Below, in pieces: positions 44,718-53,831 of a DNA stretch of 64,000 bases (its first letter is position 1; each line of letters begins with the position of its first letter). A model generated the notes under the pieces. The model was given only the letters and a program-made list of their open reading frames with translations. It did no database searches and was not told the DNA's origin. This DNA is from Mucilaginibacter_A sp965201005 (GTDB lineage: Bacteria; Bacteroidota; Bacteroidia; Sphingobacteriales; Sphingobacteriaceae): assembly GCF_965201005.1 (NCBI RefSeq), contig NZ_OZ241747.1, forward strand, positions 2,666,001-2,730,000, given 5' to 3'. Position numbers and translations under genes: made by a program.

Positions 44718-45266
44718 TTATTTCCGCGCAATCCAGGTATGTTCAGGTATATTTTTATCAAAACCGGTTTTTCTTGCCAGCATGAACAAGTAATCGCTCA
44801 GTCTGTTCAAATAAATTTTTACCTTTTCTTCCACAAAACTATTTTCTGCTAATTCAACTGTAATCCGTTCGGCGCGCCTGCAAACGCAGCGTGCCAAATG
44901 GCAAAATGAAACGGCATTATTACCGCCGGGCAGGATAAAATGTTTTAGAGGCGGCAACATTTCGTTCATCCGGTCTATTTCAGTTTCCAGCAGTTCGATG
45001 TCCTGCTGGTGTAAATCCGGTATTTTCAGGTTTGAACGCTCCGGATCAGCAGCCAAGGCCGCACCGATGACAAACAGACAGTATTGGATTTCTTTTAAAA
45101 CCGAACCGTCATGTACATCAATTTCCTGGCCCCGGATCAAACCGATATAACTGTTCAACTCATCCACCGTACCGTAACTTTCAATACGTAAATGATATTT
45201 CGGCACACGCGTTCCGCCAATCAGCGAAGTAAAACCCTCATCACCGGTTTTGGTATAAATTTTCAT
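44718..45266 (-). CDS. Cob(I)yrinic acid a,c-diamide adenosyltransferase (PduO type)
   Basis: The protein has 182 residues. It begins MKIYTKTGDEGFTSLIGGTRVPK, the usual ATP-binding N-terminus of PduO-type enzymes, and has RIESYGTVDELNSYIG, FILPGGN near 108 and RRAERITVEL near 128. It makes adenosylcobalamin. No cobalamin synthesis or B12-dependent enzyme gene is nearby. It lies alone, with a facing word pair downstream of its promoter side at 45317-45354. Confidence 0.92.
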   Translation of the reverse strand: MKIYTKTGDEGFTSLIGGTRVPKYHLRIESYGTVDELNSYIGLIRGQEIDVHDGSVLKEIQYCLFVIGAALAADPERSNLKIPDLHQQDIELLETEIDRMNEMLPPLKHFILPGGNNAVSFCHLARCVCRRAERITVELAENSFVEEKVKIYLNRLSDYLFMLARKTGFDKNIPEHTWIARK

Positions 45267-45316
45267 GCTGATAGAATTGAATTTACAGTGATTTGTTTAT
45301 ACCAAAAAAGTGCCGG

Positions 45317-45354
45317 TAAAAGAAGCATTTCAATTTTTGACGATACTTCTTTTA
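45317..45354. repeat. Facing 12-base words (TAAAAGAAGCAT / ATACTTCTTTTA)
   Basis: The pair lies 14 bp apart, flanked by CCGG and TCACCC, in the gap between the adenosyltransferase start and the gatC stop. A short stem of GGTAAAAGAAG with its partner is possible; it could terminate the plsC-gatC transcript. Confidence 0.55.
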
Positions 45355-45413
45355 TCACCCTAAAAATGGAAAAAACGCTATTGATTATTGGCTGCACGAT
45401 TTCTGTTTGTTCT

Positions 45414-45704
45414 CTATTTCGATATCACTTTTGGTATTTTAAAATAGTTTTCGTCCCGGTCTGGCGCATTTTGCAAAGCTTCTTCATGGCTGATTACTTC
45501 TTTTACCACATCATTTCTGGTGATGTTTACGCCCGGGCTCATATAAACCAGCGGCTCTACATTGGTGGTGTCCAACTCGTTCAGCTTTTCCATAAAAGAC
45601 AGGATTTTGCTCAGGTCTTTAATTACGCTTTCTTTTTGTTCCGGTGCAATTTCCAACCGCGCCAGTTTGGCCAATTTATCAACTGTGGTGATGTCAATCT
45701 TCAT
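45414..45704 (-). CDS. gatC: Asp-tRNA(Asn)/Glu-tRNA(Gln) amidotransferase subunit C
   Basis: The frame is longer, but the ATG at 45704 (MKIDITTVDKLAKLARLEIAPEQ) is the normal GatC start and gives 96 residues. Features are the two-helix N-terminal part (LAKLARLEI..), ILSFMEKLNELDTTNVEPLVY and the C-terminal region LRDDVV-like ITRNDVV..EALQNAPD.DENYFKIPKVI. It is the small stabilising subunit of the GatCAB transamidase. It overlaps the plsC gene by 11 bp. GatA and GatB are not in this window. Confidence 0.92.
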   Translation of the reverse strand: MKIDITTVDKLAKLARLEIAPEQKESVIKDLSKILSFMEKLNELDTTNVEPLVYMSPGVNITRNDVVKEVISHEEALQNAPDRDENYFKIPKVISK

Positions 45705-46431
45705 AATCTTGTAGTTTTTGGCTGATGACCGCATAAACCTGATCCCGCAACGCATCCGCATCGGCCAGTTTCAAACCTACGGTTTCTATCGGTTTGTGCA
45801 CATAAATTTTACAAATTCCGGGCTGGCTGCCATATTTTAAACCATCGTCCCACAGCATTTTCCAGGTGTTAAAAGAAGTAACCGGCACCACCGGAACCTG
45901 CTGCTCAATCGCCAGCCGGAACGGGCCGATCTTGAAATCCTGCAATTGCGGCGGATAAATTTCGGCGATTTTTCCTTCGGGGAAAACAACCATTGTAATA
46001 TCGTTTTTCAGATGATCCGAAGCGCGTTTAAATGCCTTAAAGGCCGAAATATTACTGTCGCGTTTTACCGTAATATCTATCGTTTTAAAAAACAACTTGG
46101 TGGTTGGGTTTTGCAGCAGTTCCTCTTTTCCCATAAAAGCAAAATTACTTTTCGGGATTAAAGTTGCCCAGGAAACATCCAGATTGGAAGTGTGGTTCGG
46201 GCAGATGACGTAAGTTTTTTTTCGGTCAAAATCAACCTCAAATTCCAGCTGGTACAAAATGCCGCTCATGGCCGAACTCCATTTTGCCCATTTTGCACGG
46301 AGTTTGTTTAAGACGAGGTAACGACTTGGCTTTCGGGAAAAATAATAAAAAAACGGATGAAAAAACAGGTATAAAAACAGCACCGAGAACATATAAAAGT
46401 AAGTGTGCAGCCTGCGGAGCATCAATTTCAT
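45694..46431 (-). CDS. plsC: 1-acyl-sn-glycerol-3-phosphate acyltransferase
   Basis: The best start is the ATG at 46431 (MKLMLRRLHTYF), 245 residues; a TTG three codons upstream is less likely. An N-terminal membrane segment (about 8-28) is followed by the acyltransferase blocks CPNHTSNLDVSW (HX4D) and VVFPEGKIAE near 155, then VPVVPVTSFNTW. It acylates lysophosphatidic acid. It is divergent from trpS with only 39 bp between start codons. Confidence 0.9.
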   Translation of the reverse strand: MKLMLRRLHTYFYMFSVLFLYLFFHPFFYYFSRKPSRYLVLNKLRAKWAKWSSAMSGILYQLEFEVDFDRKKTYVICPNHTSNLDVSWATLIPKSNFAFMGKEELLQNPTTKLFFKTIDITVKRDSNISAFKAFKRASDHLKNDITMVVFPEGKIAEIYPPQLQDFKIGPFRLAIEQQVPVVPVTSFNTWKMLWDDGLKYGSQPGICKIYVHKPIETVGLKLADADALRDQVYAVISQKLQDYED

Positions 46432-46470
46432 CGGTATCAAAAATATAAAAAATCCTTACTTTCGCGGTAT

Positions 46471-47514
46471 ATGGAAACTGTTGTCAGCGGCATCCGATCG
46501 ACCGGAAAACTACATTTGGGAAATTATTACGGCGCGGTGCAAAACTTCGTCAAAATGCAGCATGAATACAATTGTTTCTTCTTTATTGCCGATCTGCACT
46601 CGCTTACCACGCACCCAACGCCAGCAGATCTGCACCAAAATGTAAAACAGGTTTTGGTAGAATATCTGGCTGCTGGCATCGATCCGGAAAAAGCGACGAT
46701 CTACATTCAATCCGAAGTGCCGGAAGTAACGGAATTGTATTTGTACCTCAACATGAACAGTTATTTGGGCGAACTGGAGCGCAGTGCTTCTTTTAAGGAT
46801 AAAATCCGGGCGCAGCCAGAAAATGTAAACGCCGGTTTGCTGACTTATCCGGTTTTGATGGCTGCCGATATTTTGATGCACCGCGCCACAAAAGTCCCGG
46901 TTGGAAAAGATCAGGAGCAGCATTTGGAAATGGCGCGCACTTTTGGCAACCGTTTTAACCGTTTATACCAGCACGAATACTTCCCGGAACCTTATGCTTT
47001 TAGTTTTAGTGAAAATCTGGTAAAAATCCCGGGTTTGGATGGAAAAGGGAAAATGGGAAAATCTGAAGGCGAAGGAAATGCCGTTTTTCTTTCCGATTCG
47101 CCGGACGTGATCCGCAAAAAAGTAAAAAGTGCACGTACAGATAGTTTACCAACTATTACAAGCAGTGGCGAAGAAATGCAAAAAGAAATTGAGAAAGTTA
47201 GAATAGCTTTTAAGATAAAGTCTCCTGCTGTTCAAAGTTTATTTGATCTCATGAAAGTCGTTTCAAATTCACAAACTTTAGATTATTTTGAATACCAATA
47301 TAAAAATGGAACTATCCGTTACGGCGATTTTAAAAAGCAATTGGCAGAAGATATAATTATCGCCACCGCACCTATTCGTGAACGGATTGAAGACATTGCC
47401 AAAAACGAATCTTACCTGCGACAGGTGAGCCGTTTTGGTGCCGTAAAAGCACGCGAAAGCGCACAGAAAACGTTGAAAGATGTAAGAGAGATTATCGGGT
47501 TTAAACGTTTCTGA
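46471..47514 (+). CDS. trpS: Tryptophanyl-tRNA synthetase
   Basis: The ATG at 46471 (METVVSGIRSTGKLHLGNYY) is the proper start, 347 residues; the upstream in-frame ATG at 46405 lies inside plsC. The class I signatures are HLGN (HIGH) near residue 14 and KMGKSEG (KMSKS) near 195, and SYLGELERSASFKDKI and DILMHRATKVPVGKDQEQHLE are typical of TrpRS. A TACTTTCG box ends 7 bp before the ATG, so the transcript may be nearly leaderless. Confidence 0.95.
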   Translation: METVVSGIRSTGKLHLGNYYGAVQNFVKMQHEYNCFFFIADLHSLTTHPTPADLHQNVKQVLVEYLAAGIDPEKATIYIQSEVPEVTELYLYLNMNSYLGELERSASFKDKIRAQPENVNAGLLTYPVLMAADILMHRATKVPVGKDQEQHLEMARTFGNRFNRLYQHEYFPEPYAFSFSENLVKIPGLDGKGKMGKSEGEGNAVFLSDSPDVIRKKVKSARTDSLPTITSSGEEMQKEIEKVRIAFKIKSPAVQSLFDLMKVVSNSQTLDYFEYQYKNGTIRYGDFKKQLAEDIIIATAPIRERIEDIAKNESYLRQVSRFGAVKARESAQKTLKDVREIIGFKRF

Positions 47515-47561
47515 CTTCCTACCTTTTGCCTTTAACCTTTCAACCTCAAACCTCTAAAAAA

Positions 47562-48176
47562 ATGCACATCGCCGTTGTTGGAAATATTGGAGCCGGAAAA
47601 ACTACGCTCACCGAACTGCTGGCCAAAAACTATGGCTGGCAGCCGCAGTACGAATCGGTGGACAATAACCCTTATCTGGAAGATTTTTATGGCGATATGA
47701 AACGCTGGAGTTTTAATTTGCAGATTTTCTTTCTGAACAGTCGTTTCCAGCAGATCATGGAAATCCAGAAAAGCAAGGCCAACATCATCCAGGACCGGAC
47801 GATTTACGAAGATGCCTTTATTTTTGCGGCCAACCTGCGTGATATGGATTTGATGACCGAACGCGATTATGACAATTACCGCAAGATTTTTGACAACATC
47901 ACTTCGTTTATCAAACCGCCGGATTTGCTGATTTATCTCAAAGCTTCCGTTCCAACATTGGTCAATAATATCCAACGCCGCGGCCGCGAATATGAAATTG
48001 GTATCCGGCTGGATTATCTGTCCAAACTCAACGAAAAATACGAAAAATGGATTAAAGGTTATAACAGCGGTAAACTACTGATTTTGGATAAAGACAAGCT
48101 GGATTTTGCCAACAATACAGAAGATTTGAGTTCTGTGATTGAAAAAATTGAGGTAGAAATTAATGGGTTGTTTTAA
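47562..48176 (+). CDS. Deoxynucleoside kinase
   Basis: The ATG at 47562 (MHIAVVGNIGAGKTTLTELL) gives 204 residues and places the P-loop at residues 7-14. QDRTIYEDAFIFA is the DRS/ERS-like segment of the dNK/thymidylate kinase fold, and RRGREYEIGIRLDYL provides the arginine-rich lid. It phosphorylates deoxynucleosides for salvage; base preference is not clear (dAdo/dGuo-type is common in this group). It lies 47 bp after trpS on the same strand. Confidence 0.9.
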   Translation: MHIAVVGNIGAGKTTLTELLAKNYGWQPQYESVDNNPYLEDFYGDMKRWSFNLQIFFLNSRFQQIMEIQKSKANIIQDRTIYEDAFIFAANLRDMDLMTERDYDNYRKIFDNITSFIKPPDLLIYLKASVPTLVNNIQRRGREYEIGIRLDYLSKLNEKYEKWIKGYNSGKLLILDKDKLDFANNTEDLSSVIEKIEVEINGLF

Positions 48177-48227
48177 AACCGATATTGAGTTGAGATGCGG
48201 GTTGATTTTTATATGGATAAAAGAAGT

Positions 48228-48265
48228 ATCGCCGTTGCTTGATTTTATATCGATAAAAGAAGCAT
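48228..48265 (+). repeat. Tandem 12-base words, same orientation
   Basis: TAAAAGAAGTAT (48228-48239) and TAAAAGAAGCAT (48254-48265) follow one another, each preceded by GA and followed by CG. They lie in the gap between the kinase and the SDR-like gene, which are both on the plus strand. Confidence 0.65.
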
Positions 48266-48422
48266 CGTAGTTCTAATCTAATTTATATAAATTCGTATCA
48301 TTAAAATCTCTTTATAAAATATTGATTCAATTTTACGAAAGCCGCTGGCTTTTGTAGTTCTCGCTTTATCTGTTGGATAAGGACGAAATTGTATTGTATT
48401 ATCAAATTTTTATAAAGAAAAA

Positions 48423-49061
48423 ATGAAACAGAAAATAAAGATTGCCATTTTAGGCGGTGGTGGCAGAACCGGTAAATATCTTGTAACACAACTCGTAAAA
48501 CAGGAATATCATCTAAAACTTCTTTTAAGAAATCCTGAAAATTTTAGCATAGAAAGCCCGTTAATAGAAATTATTAAAGGTGACGCGGTTGACTTTGAAG
48601 CAGTCAGGACATTAGTTCAAGATTGCCAAACTGTTATTAGTACAGTTGGTCAACGTAAAGATGAACCACTTGTGGCCAGTCAAGCATCTATAAATATATT
48701 GAAAGCAATGGCTGAGTTTGGAATTAAACGATACATATTAGTTGCAGGATTAAATGTCGATATTCCGTTTGATAAGAAAAGTTCAGAAACAATTATTGCA
48801 ACTGAATGGATGAAAAATAATTTTCCTATTATTCACGCTGACAGACAAAAAACTTATTCTATTTTGTTAGATAGCGAAGTAGATTGGACTTTGGTCAGAG
48901 TTCCTTTTATTGAGTTTACTAATAAAAGCGGTGAAATAATTGTTAGTTTAGAAGATTGTTTTGGTAAAATGATAAGTGCTACCGATATAGCAACTTTCAT
49001 TATCGAACAGATATCAGATACAACCTATTTTAAAAAAGCTCCTTTTATAGCAAATTCATAA
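48423..49061 (+). CDS. NAD(P)-binding atypical SDR (NmrA/BLVRB-like)
   Basis: This 212-residue protein has the Rossmann motif ILGGGGRTGKYLVTQL at the N-terminus and VISTVGQRKDEP near 70. There is no Y-x3-K catalytic pair at the usual place. This fits atypical SDRs of the NAD(P)H-binding group (PF13460), such as biliverdin reductase B-like or NmrA-like proteins. The substrate is unknown. Its DNA is more AT-rich than its neighbours and it is bracketed by repeats on both sides, so it may be a later arrival. Confidence 0.75.
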   Translation: MKQKIKIAILGGGGRTGKYLVTQLVKQEYHLKLLLRNPENFSIESPLIEIIKGDAVDFEAVRTLVQDCQTVISTVGQRKDEPLVASQASINILKAMAEFGIKRYILVAGLNVDIPFDKKSSETIIATEWMKNNFPIIHADRQKTYSILLDSEVDWTLVRVPFIEFTNKSGEIIVSLEDCFGKMISATDIATFIIEQISDTTYFKKAPFIANS

Positions 49062-49119
49062 ATTGTTAATGGTGAACCTGAAAAACGGTTCACCATTTTC
49101 TTTTTGTTGTTTATAAGAG

Positions 49120-49275
49120 TTAGTTTAATATTTGTTGAATATGTTTTATATGCTTCTTTTATCACCTAAAAAATGGTGGTTTTTTTGTTTAAAATTGATA
49201 CGGACACTAAATTTTATAGGGTAAAAGAAGCATTGCATTATTTCTGATATAACTTTTAAACAGGCTCTAACATTC
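49120..49275. repeat. Palindromic intergenic repeat element (close match to 6320-6465)
   Basis: ATGCTTCTTTTA at 49150-49161 is followed by TCACCTAAAAAATGGTGG, and AAATTTTATAGGG leads to the direct word at 49222-49233. The element ends with TTTTAAACAGGCTCTAAC, just before kdsB. The central part is nearly identical to the copy 43 kb away near 6341-6430. Confidence 0.75.
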
Positions 49276-49287
49276 TCAAATTAAAAA

Positions 49288-50028
49288 ATGAAATTCCTCG
49301 GCATCATCCCGGCGCGGCACGCTTCTACGCGTTTTCCGGGCAAACCGCTGGCAAATATTGCCGGTAAAACAATGATACGGCGGGTTTATGAGCAGGCCTT
49401 ACAGTGCAGTTTGCTGGAAAAAGTGGTTGTGGCCACAGACGATCTGCAGATTTTTGACCATGTGCTGGAGTTTGGCGGTCTGGTTGAAATGACATCAGCC
49501 CAACATCAAAGCGGTACAGACCGTTGTGCCGAAGTTTCTGCAATTTTTCCGGAATTTGATGTGGTGATCAACATTCAGGGCGATGAACCTTTTATCAACC
49601 CAAACCAGATCAATAAACTGGCAGCTTGTTTTACCGATGAAAAAACAGAGCTGGCCACGCTGGTAAAAAAAATTTCGCTGGAAGAAGAACTGCATAATTT
49701 TAACACACCAAAAGTAGTGCTCAACAGTAAATCAGAGGCGATCTATTTTTCGCGTTCGGTGATTCCGTATGTGCGCGGCCAGCAATTACAAAACTGGCTG
49801 CAAAACCATACTTTTTACAAGCACATTGGTATTTACGGTTACCGCGCGGATGTTTTGCAGACGATTACCAAACTTGCGGTTTCTCCATTAGAAAAAGCCG
49901 AAAGCCTGGAACAATTGCGCTGGATTGAAAACGGTTTCCGCATAAAAGTTGCAGAAACCGATTTGGAAACTTTGGCAGTAGATACCCCGGAAGATCTGGA
50001 AAACATCCTCAGAAAGTATTTTATCTGA
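49288..50028 (+). CDS. kdsB: 3-deoxy-manno-octulosonate cytidylyltransferase
   Basis: This 246-residue protein reads MKFLGIIPARHASTRFPGKPL at the start (IPARxxSTRxPGKPL signature), VVATDD near 48, TDRCAE near 77 and INIQGDEPF near 94, with YFSRSVIPY near 151. It activates KDO for lipopolysaccharide core synthesis, which shows that the organism has an outer membrane. Its stop is followed at once by the stop of the convergent gene at 50029. Confidence 0.95.
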   Translation: MKFLGIIPARHASTRFPGKPLANIAGKTMIRRVYEQALQCSLLEKVVVATDDLQIFDHVLEFGGLVEMTSAQHQSGTDRCAEVSAIFPEFDVVINIQGDEPFINPNQINKLAACFTDEKTELATLVKKISLEEELHNFNTPKVVLNSKSEAIYFSRSVIPYVRGQQLQNWLQNHTFYKHIGIYGYRADVLQTITKLAVSPLEKAESLEQLRWIENGFRIKVAETDLETLAVDTPEDLENILRKYFI

Positions 50029-50340
50029 TCAAATACCGTTGATGATTTCGATAGAATCATTGATGTGATCGTTCAGATTGGCCACGCTGGCATAAAAACC
50101 ATGGTCATTGTCCGTATCGTCGTGCACATCAACCTCATGAAAACCTTCGGGCAAAGATTTTTGATAATTTAACGTTACATCTTTAAATTTTTCGGGCGAA
50201 AAACTCAGCAATCGCGTACTTAAGGCTTCATATTCCTGCGAGTAGCGGCGCAGTAAAACGGCATTTTCACGATCAAAAACTTTTAAATCTGCCACTTTGC
50301 GGTGCAAGGCGGACAATGCTTCAAACAATTCGTTTTTCAT
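50029..50340 (-). CDS. Hypothetical protein, helical
   Basis: The protein has 103 residues. The first 60 residues look like amphipathic helices (FEALSALHRKVADLKVF.., LLRRYSQEYEALSTRLLSF), followed by an acidic stretch DVHDDTDNDHG. No family was recognised. It is convergent with kdsB with no spacer between the stop codons. Confidence 0.6.
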   Translation of the reverse strand: MKNELFEALSALHRKVADLKVFDRENAVLLRRYSQEYEALSTRLLSFSPEKFKDVTLNYQKSLPEGFHEVDVHDDTDNDHGFYASVANLNDHINDSIEIINGI

Positions 50341-50510
50341 AAATTCAGGCTATGCCCAAATATGAAAATAATTAAGGGATTAGGGCTATATTTTATCAGA
50401 TATTTCCACGGCTGAAGCAAACCAACAACTACTTTCTTTTTACAATCAGTTCAAATTCAAATCCCTACAATTGCATATTTAATTTAAGTCCAAAACAAAG
50501 CTGCATCAGC

Positions 50511-51326
50511 ATGACGGAGCAGGAATTTTATCAGCATTTATTAAGCAAAAAGCAGCAAATGGAGGCCGTTCCTTCCAACGAAGAAATTGCGCTATGGGCT
50601 TTAAGGTTGTTTGGCCTGCTTTTTCCGGAGCGGGCAAAAATGGTTTTTACCAATTTAGATGAGCTAAAAGAAGCATTCATTTCGCTTAAAAAAGAGCTTT
50701 TTGAAATTATGGAAGCTACCGGTGCGTGTCAGCATTGCGATAATTACCGGTTAACAGAAGTTTTTTTTGACAATGTGCCTGAACTTTACCGCATCCTCAA
50801 CACAGATATCAAAGCGATTTTTGAGGGTGATCCCGCCGCCAAAACCGAGTTTGAAGTGATCCGCACTTATCCCGGTTTTTATGCCATCGCTTTTTACCGC
50901 ATCGCCCATACTTTGTATTTAATAAACGTGCCGCTTTTACCACGTATTTTAACGGAATATGCACACTCCAAAACCGGTATTGATATTCATCCGGCGGCAA
51001 TCATCGGCGAGTATTTGGCCATTGATCATGGAACGGGGACTGTGATCGGCGAAACATCTGTGATTGGGAACCATGTAAAACTATATCAGGGTGTTACTTT
51101 GGGGGCGATGAGTGTGGATAAAAGTATGGCCGATATCAAACGTCATCCTACGGTGGAAGATGGGGTAATTATTTATTCCGGGGCCACTATTTTGGGCGGA
51201 AGTACGGTGATTGGCCGCAACAGTATTATTGGTGGCAATGTCTGGCTGACCAAGAGTGTGCCGCCGGGTTCTGTAGTGTACCACAAACCGAACATTAAAG
51301 TGATTGAAGGAAAAATAAGCAGCTAA
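50511..51326 (+). CDS. cysE: Serine O-acetyltransferase
   Basis: The protein has 271 residues. The N-terminal helical domain (to about 150) is followed by a left-handed beta-helix with the SAT segments GIDIHPAAIIGEYLAIDHGTG and VIGNHVKLYQGVTLGA, then RHPTVEDGVIIYSGATILGG and NSIIGGNVWLTKSVPPGSVV. It makes O-acetylserine for the next enzyme. The stop codon TAA is part of a TAAAAACAGCAT word (51324-51335), and cysM starts at 51337. An exact 12-base word lies inside at 50665-50676. Confidence 0.93.
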   Translation: MTEQEFYQHLLSKKQQMEAVPSNEEIALWALRLFGLLFPERAKMVFTNLDELKEAFISLKKELFEIMEATGACQHCDNYRLTEVFFDNVPELYRILNTDIKAIFEGDPAAKTEFEVIRTYPGFYAIAFYRIAHTLYLINVPLLPRILTEYAHSKTGIDIHPAAIIGEYLAIDHGTGTVIGETSVIGNHVKLYQGVTLGAMSVDKSMADIKRHPTVEDGVIIYSGATILGGSTVIGRNSIIGGNVWLTKSVPPGSVVYHKPNIKVIEGKISS

Positions 51327-51336
51327 AAACAGCATC

Positions 51337-52209
51337 ATGGCAGGAATTATAGATTTGATCGGGAACACGCCGCTGGTAGAGATCACGCGGCTCAACCCAA
51401 ACCCGGACGTTAAAATTTACGCCAAACTGGAAGGCAACAATCCTGGCGGAAGTGTAAAAGACCGCGCTGCGCTGAACATGGTTCGCAGTGCGATGGAACG
51501 CGGCGAAATAAAACCCGGGACCAGATTAATTGAAGCCACCAGCGGCAACACGGGCATCGCTTTGGCCATGATTGCGCGGCTTTTTGAGCTGGAGATTGAA
51601 CTGGTCATGCCTTCCAATTCTACCAAAGAACGCGTATTGACCATGGAAGCTTTTGGCGCGAAAGTTACTTTGCTTGAAAATATTGAAGCTTGCCGCGATT
51701 ATGCTATGGAAAAAGCATCCGGTGGCGATTATTTTTTGATGAACCAGTTTGCCAATAAAGACAATTATCTGGCGCATTACAAAACCACCGGCCCGGAAAT
51801 CTGGCGCGATACGGATGGTAAAATCACGCATTTTGTAAGTGCCATGGGTACAACGGGTTCGATCATGGGCAATTCTATGTTTTTGAAGGAACAAAACCCG
51901 AATGTGCAAATTATAGGTTGCCAGCCAACAGAAGAATCTTCCATTCCCGGGATCCGCCGCTGGCCGGAAGCTTACCTGCCCCAAATTTTTGATGCCAAAC
52001 GGGTTGACCGGATTATGGACGTTTCTCAGGCAGAAGCTACGGAAATGACCCGAAAACTGGCCCGCACTGAAGGTATTTTTGCCGGCATGAGCAGCGGAGG
52101 TGCCTGTACGATTGCCTTAAAAGTGGCGCAGGAACTGGAGTCCGGACTGATCGTTTTCATCGCCTGCGACCGCGGCGACCGTTATTTAAGCAGCGATTTG
52201 TTTGGATAG
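51337..52209 (+). CDS. cysM: Cysteine synthase B
   Basis: This 290-residue fold-type II PLP enzyme has IGNTPLVEI at the start, the lysine in NPGGSVKDRAA near 45, EATSGNTGIALAM near 68 and GTTGSIMG near 172. The short length and the RRWPEAYLPQIFDAKRVD segment fit the CysM branch. It makes cysteine from O-acetylserine and sulfide or thiosulfate. Spacing of 10 bp from cysE makes a two-gene cysteine operon. Confidence 0.93.
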   Translation: MAGIIDLIGNTPLVEITRLNPNPDVKIYAKLEGNNPGGSVKDRAALNMVRSAMERGEIKPGTRLIEATSGNTGIALAMIARLFELEIELVMPSNSTKERVLTMEAFGAKVTLLENIEACRDYAMEKASGGDYFLMNQFANKDNYLAHYKTTGPEIWRDTDGKITHFVSAMGTTGSIMGNSMFLKEQNPNVQIIGCQPTEESSIPGIRRWPEAYLPQIFDAKRVDRIMDVSQAEATEMTRKLARTEGIFAGMSSGGACTIALKVAQELESGLIVFIACDRGDRYLSSDLFG

Positions 52210-52296
52210 GTTTGAGGTGCGGGGTTTGAGGTATGCCTTTCCACCTTTATCCTTTTTACCTTTAACAATACTGTTTTTACCGGCCTAAAATTTAGG

Positions 52297-52341
52297 GCAT
52301 AAAAAAAGCATCCTGCAAATTACAGGATGCTTTTTTTATGC
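52297..52341. terminator. Strong bidirectional terminator between cysM and the YtxH gene
   Basis: The 19-bp arms GCATAAAAAAAGCATCCTG (52297-52315) and its perfect inverted complement (52323-52341) enclose a 7-nt loop. The A-run and T-run allow termination on both strands. The arms contain TAAAAAAAGCAT, one base away from the window-wide word, and a TAAAAACAGTAT-type word (inverted) lies upstream at 52268-52279. Confidence 0.85.
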
Positions 52342-52353
52342 GGACTGATTAGT

Positions 52354-52689
52354 TTAGGAATATTTCCTTTTGTAACCGGAAGCTTTGTCTTTTGCTTCGT
52401 CAGCTTCATCTTCTGCCCAATCTTTGGCATCGTCTGTTTTAGAAGAAACATAACTCAAAATATCATCCAGTTTTGAAGAAATTTTGTCGGCCAGGGATTC
52501 TTTTAAATCACCCGCTTCGTCCAAAAGATCAGCAAATTTATCTTTTACTTTTCCGCCAAAATCTGATGCTGCACCGGCAAATTCTTCCTGTGTGTCTTCG
52601 CCGCTTTGCGGTGCCAGTAAAATCCCGGCCAAAACACCTGCCGCAACACCGATTAAAATACCGGCAACTACTTTTGATCCACTTTTCAT
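52354..52689 (-). CDS. YtxH domain protein
   Basis: This 111-residue protein reads VVAGILIGVAAGVLAGILLA near the N-terminus (one glycine/alanine-rich membrane segment), followed by PQSGEDTQEEF and a charged helical tail with repeated KD/EA segments. This is the YtxH/gas-vesicle-protein-like pattern common in Bacteroidota. Probably a small stress-associated envelope protein; function unknown. Confidence 0.85.
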   Translation of the reverse strand: MKSGSKVVAGILIGVAAGVLAGILLAPQSGEDTQEEFAGAASDFGGKVKDKFADLLDEAGDLKESLADKISSKLDDILSYVSSKTDDAKDWAEDEADEAKDKASGYKRKYS

Positions 52690-53009
52690 TTTAAAAATTT
52701 TTAAGGGTTAAGTAAATTAATCAGGCTAAATTTCCTGCTTAATTCAAACGTACAATTTTCAATCCAAAAATTTTACTTCTGCCCAACGTCAAACAAATAT
52801 TTCTGTTTTTGCTGTTTTTTGTACGATAAAAGAAGCATTCACCAAAACACTAATTCTGATTATCATTGTTGCGTATAATTATTTAATCAAACGATTAACA
52901 TTTTCAATCTTTATATATTTGTGCCGCGTATAAACCTTGCGTTGGCAACTGCGTTTAGGTTTGATCGCAAAAAAATGTTGCTAAAAAAACAAAACTTTGA
53001 ACAATATAA
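52690..53009. other. 320-bp gap upstream of the mla operon, with promoter box
   Basis: A TAAAAGAAGCAT word lies at 52827-52838. A plus-strand TATATTTG (52914-52921) fits the -7 consensus and would leave a leader of about 80 nt before mlaE. Nothing else was recognised. Confidence 0.45.
52914..52921 (+). promoter_or_regulatory. Putative -7 box for the mla operon
   Basis: TATATTTG fits TAnnTTTG. The leader to the mlaE ATG at 53010 would be about 80 nt, long enough to hold regulation, but no riboswitch-like structure was recognised. Confidence 0.4.
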
Positions 53010-53822
53010 ATGAAGGCCGACCATACCACAGCAGTAACTGAAGAAACCGCCAAGCCCAAATTTGCCGATAGTCTTAAAGGCTTTTTTGAAGACATTTACT
53101 TAGTTTACCGCTTTATCCTTCGCTTTTTTAAGGAAGCTTTTTTGCCGCCCTACGAATTTAAAGAGTTTGTGCGTCAGTGTTACGAGGTTGGCTACCGCTC
53201 TTTCCCGCTGATTACGCTTACCGGTTTCATCACCGGTGTTGTGTTTACCAAACAATCGCGCCCTTCACTTGCCGAGTTTGGTGCCACTTCCTGGATTCCT
53301 TCCTTGGTTGCCATTGCCATATTTCGCGCCCTGGCACCGCTAGTTACGGCATTAATTGCCGCCGGAAAAGTAGGTTCAAGCATTGGTGCCGAGCTGGCTT
53401 CGATGAAAGTGACCGAACAGATTGACGCCATGGAAGTATCGGCCACAAAACCTTTTAAATATTTGGTTTGTATGCGCATTTTGGCCACCACTATCTGCAT
53501 TCCGGTTTTAGTGATGTACACCGCATTGGTAGCTATGCTGGGCGCGTATTTGAATGTGATGCAAAACGAAGCGACAAGTTTCAGTGCGTTTTTTCAAAGT
53601 GCGTTTGAACCGCTTTCGTTCCTGGACATCAATACCACGCTGATCAAATCTTTTGTTTTTGGCTTTACCATTGGTGCAGTGGGTTGTTACCAGGGCTATA
53701 ATTCATCCAAAGGGACAGAAGGTGTAGGCAAAGCGGCCAACTCTGCCGTGGTATTGGGTATGTTTTTTGTGTTTCTGGAGGAAGTGATCATCGTACAGAT
53801 TTCCGGCTTTTTCCGGGTTTAA
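53010..53822 (+). CDS. mlaE: MlaE-family ABC transporter permease
   Basis: This 270-residue protein has about five membrane segments and the MlaE family pattern: GFITGVVFTKQSRPSLAEFGA, then ALAPLVTALIAAGKVGSSIGAELASM and VTEQIDAMEVSATKPFKYL, with a late GCYQGYNSSKGTEGVGKA. It forms the inner-membrane core of a phospholipid transporter between inner and outer membrane. ATPase and MCE-protein genes follow within 9 and 3 bp. Confidence 0.93.
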   Translation: MKADHTTAVTEETAKPKFADSLKGFFEDIYLVYRFILRFFKEAFLPPYEFKEFVRQCYEVGYRSFPLITLTGFITGVVFTKQSRPSLAEFGATSWIPSLVAIAIFRALAPLVTALIAAGKVGSSIGAELASMKVTEQIDAMEVSATKPFKYLVCMRILATTICIPVLVMYTALVAMLGAYLNVMQNEATSFSAFFQSAFEPLSFLDINTTLIKSFVFGFTIGAVGCYQGYNSSKGTEGVGKAANSAVVLGMFFVFLEEVIIVQISGFFRV

Positions 53823-53831
53823 TTTACACTG

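Noticed and set aside
46405..46470. Upstream ATG start of trpS
   Set aside because: It lies inside plsC, and the conserved N-terminus begins at the ATG at 46471.
50451..50480. tRNA-like TTCAAATCC sequence
   Set aside because: There is no matching acceptor stem or anticodon arm; no tRNA was found in the window.
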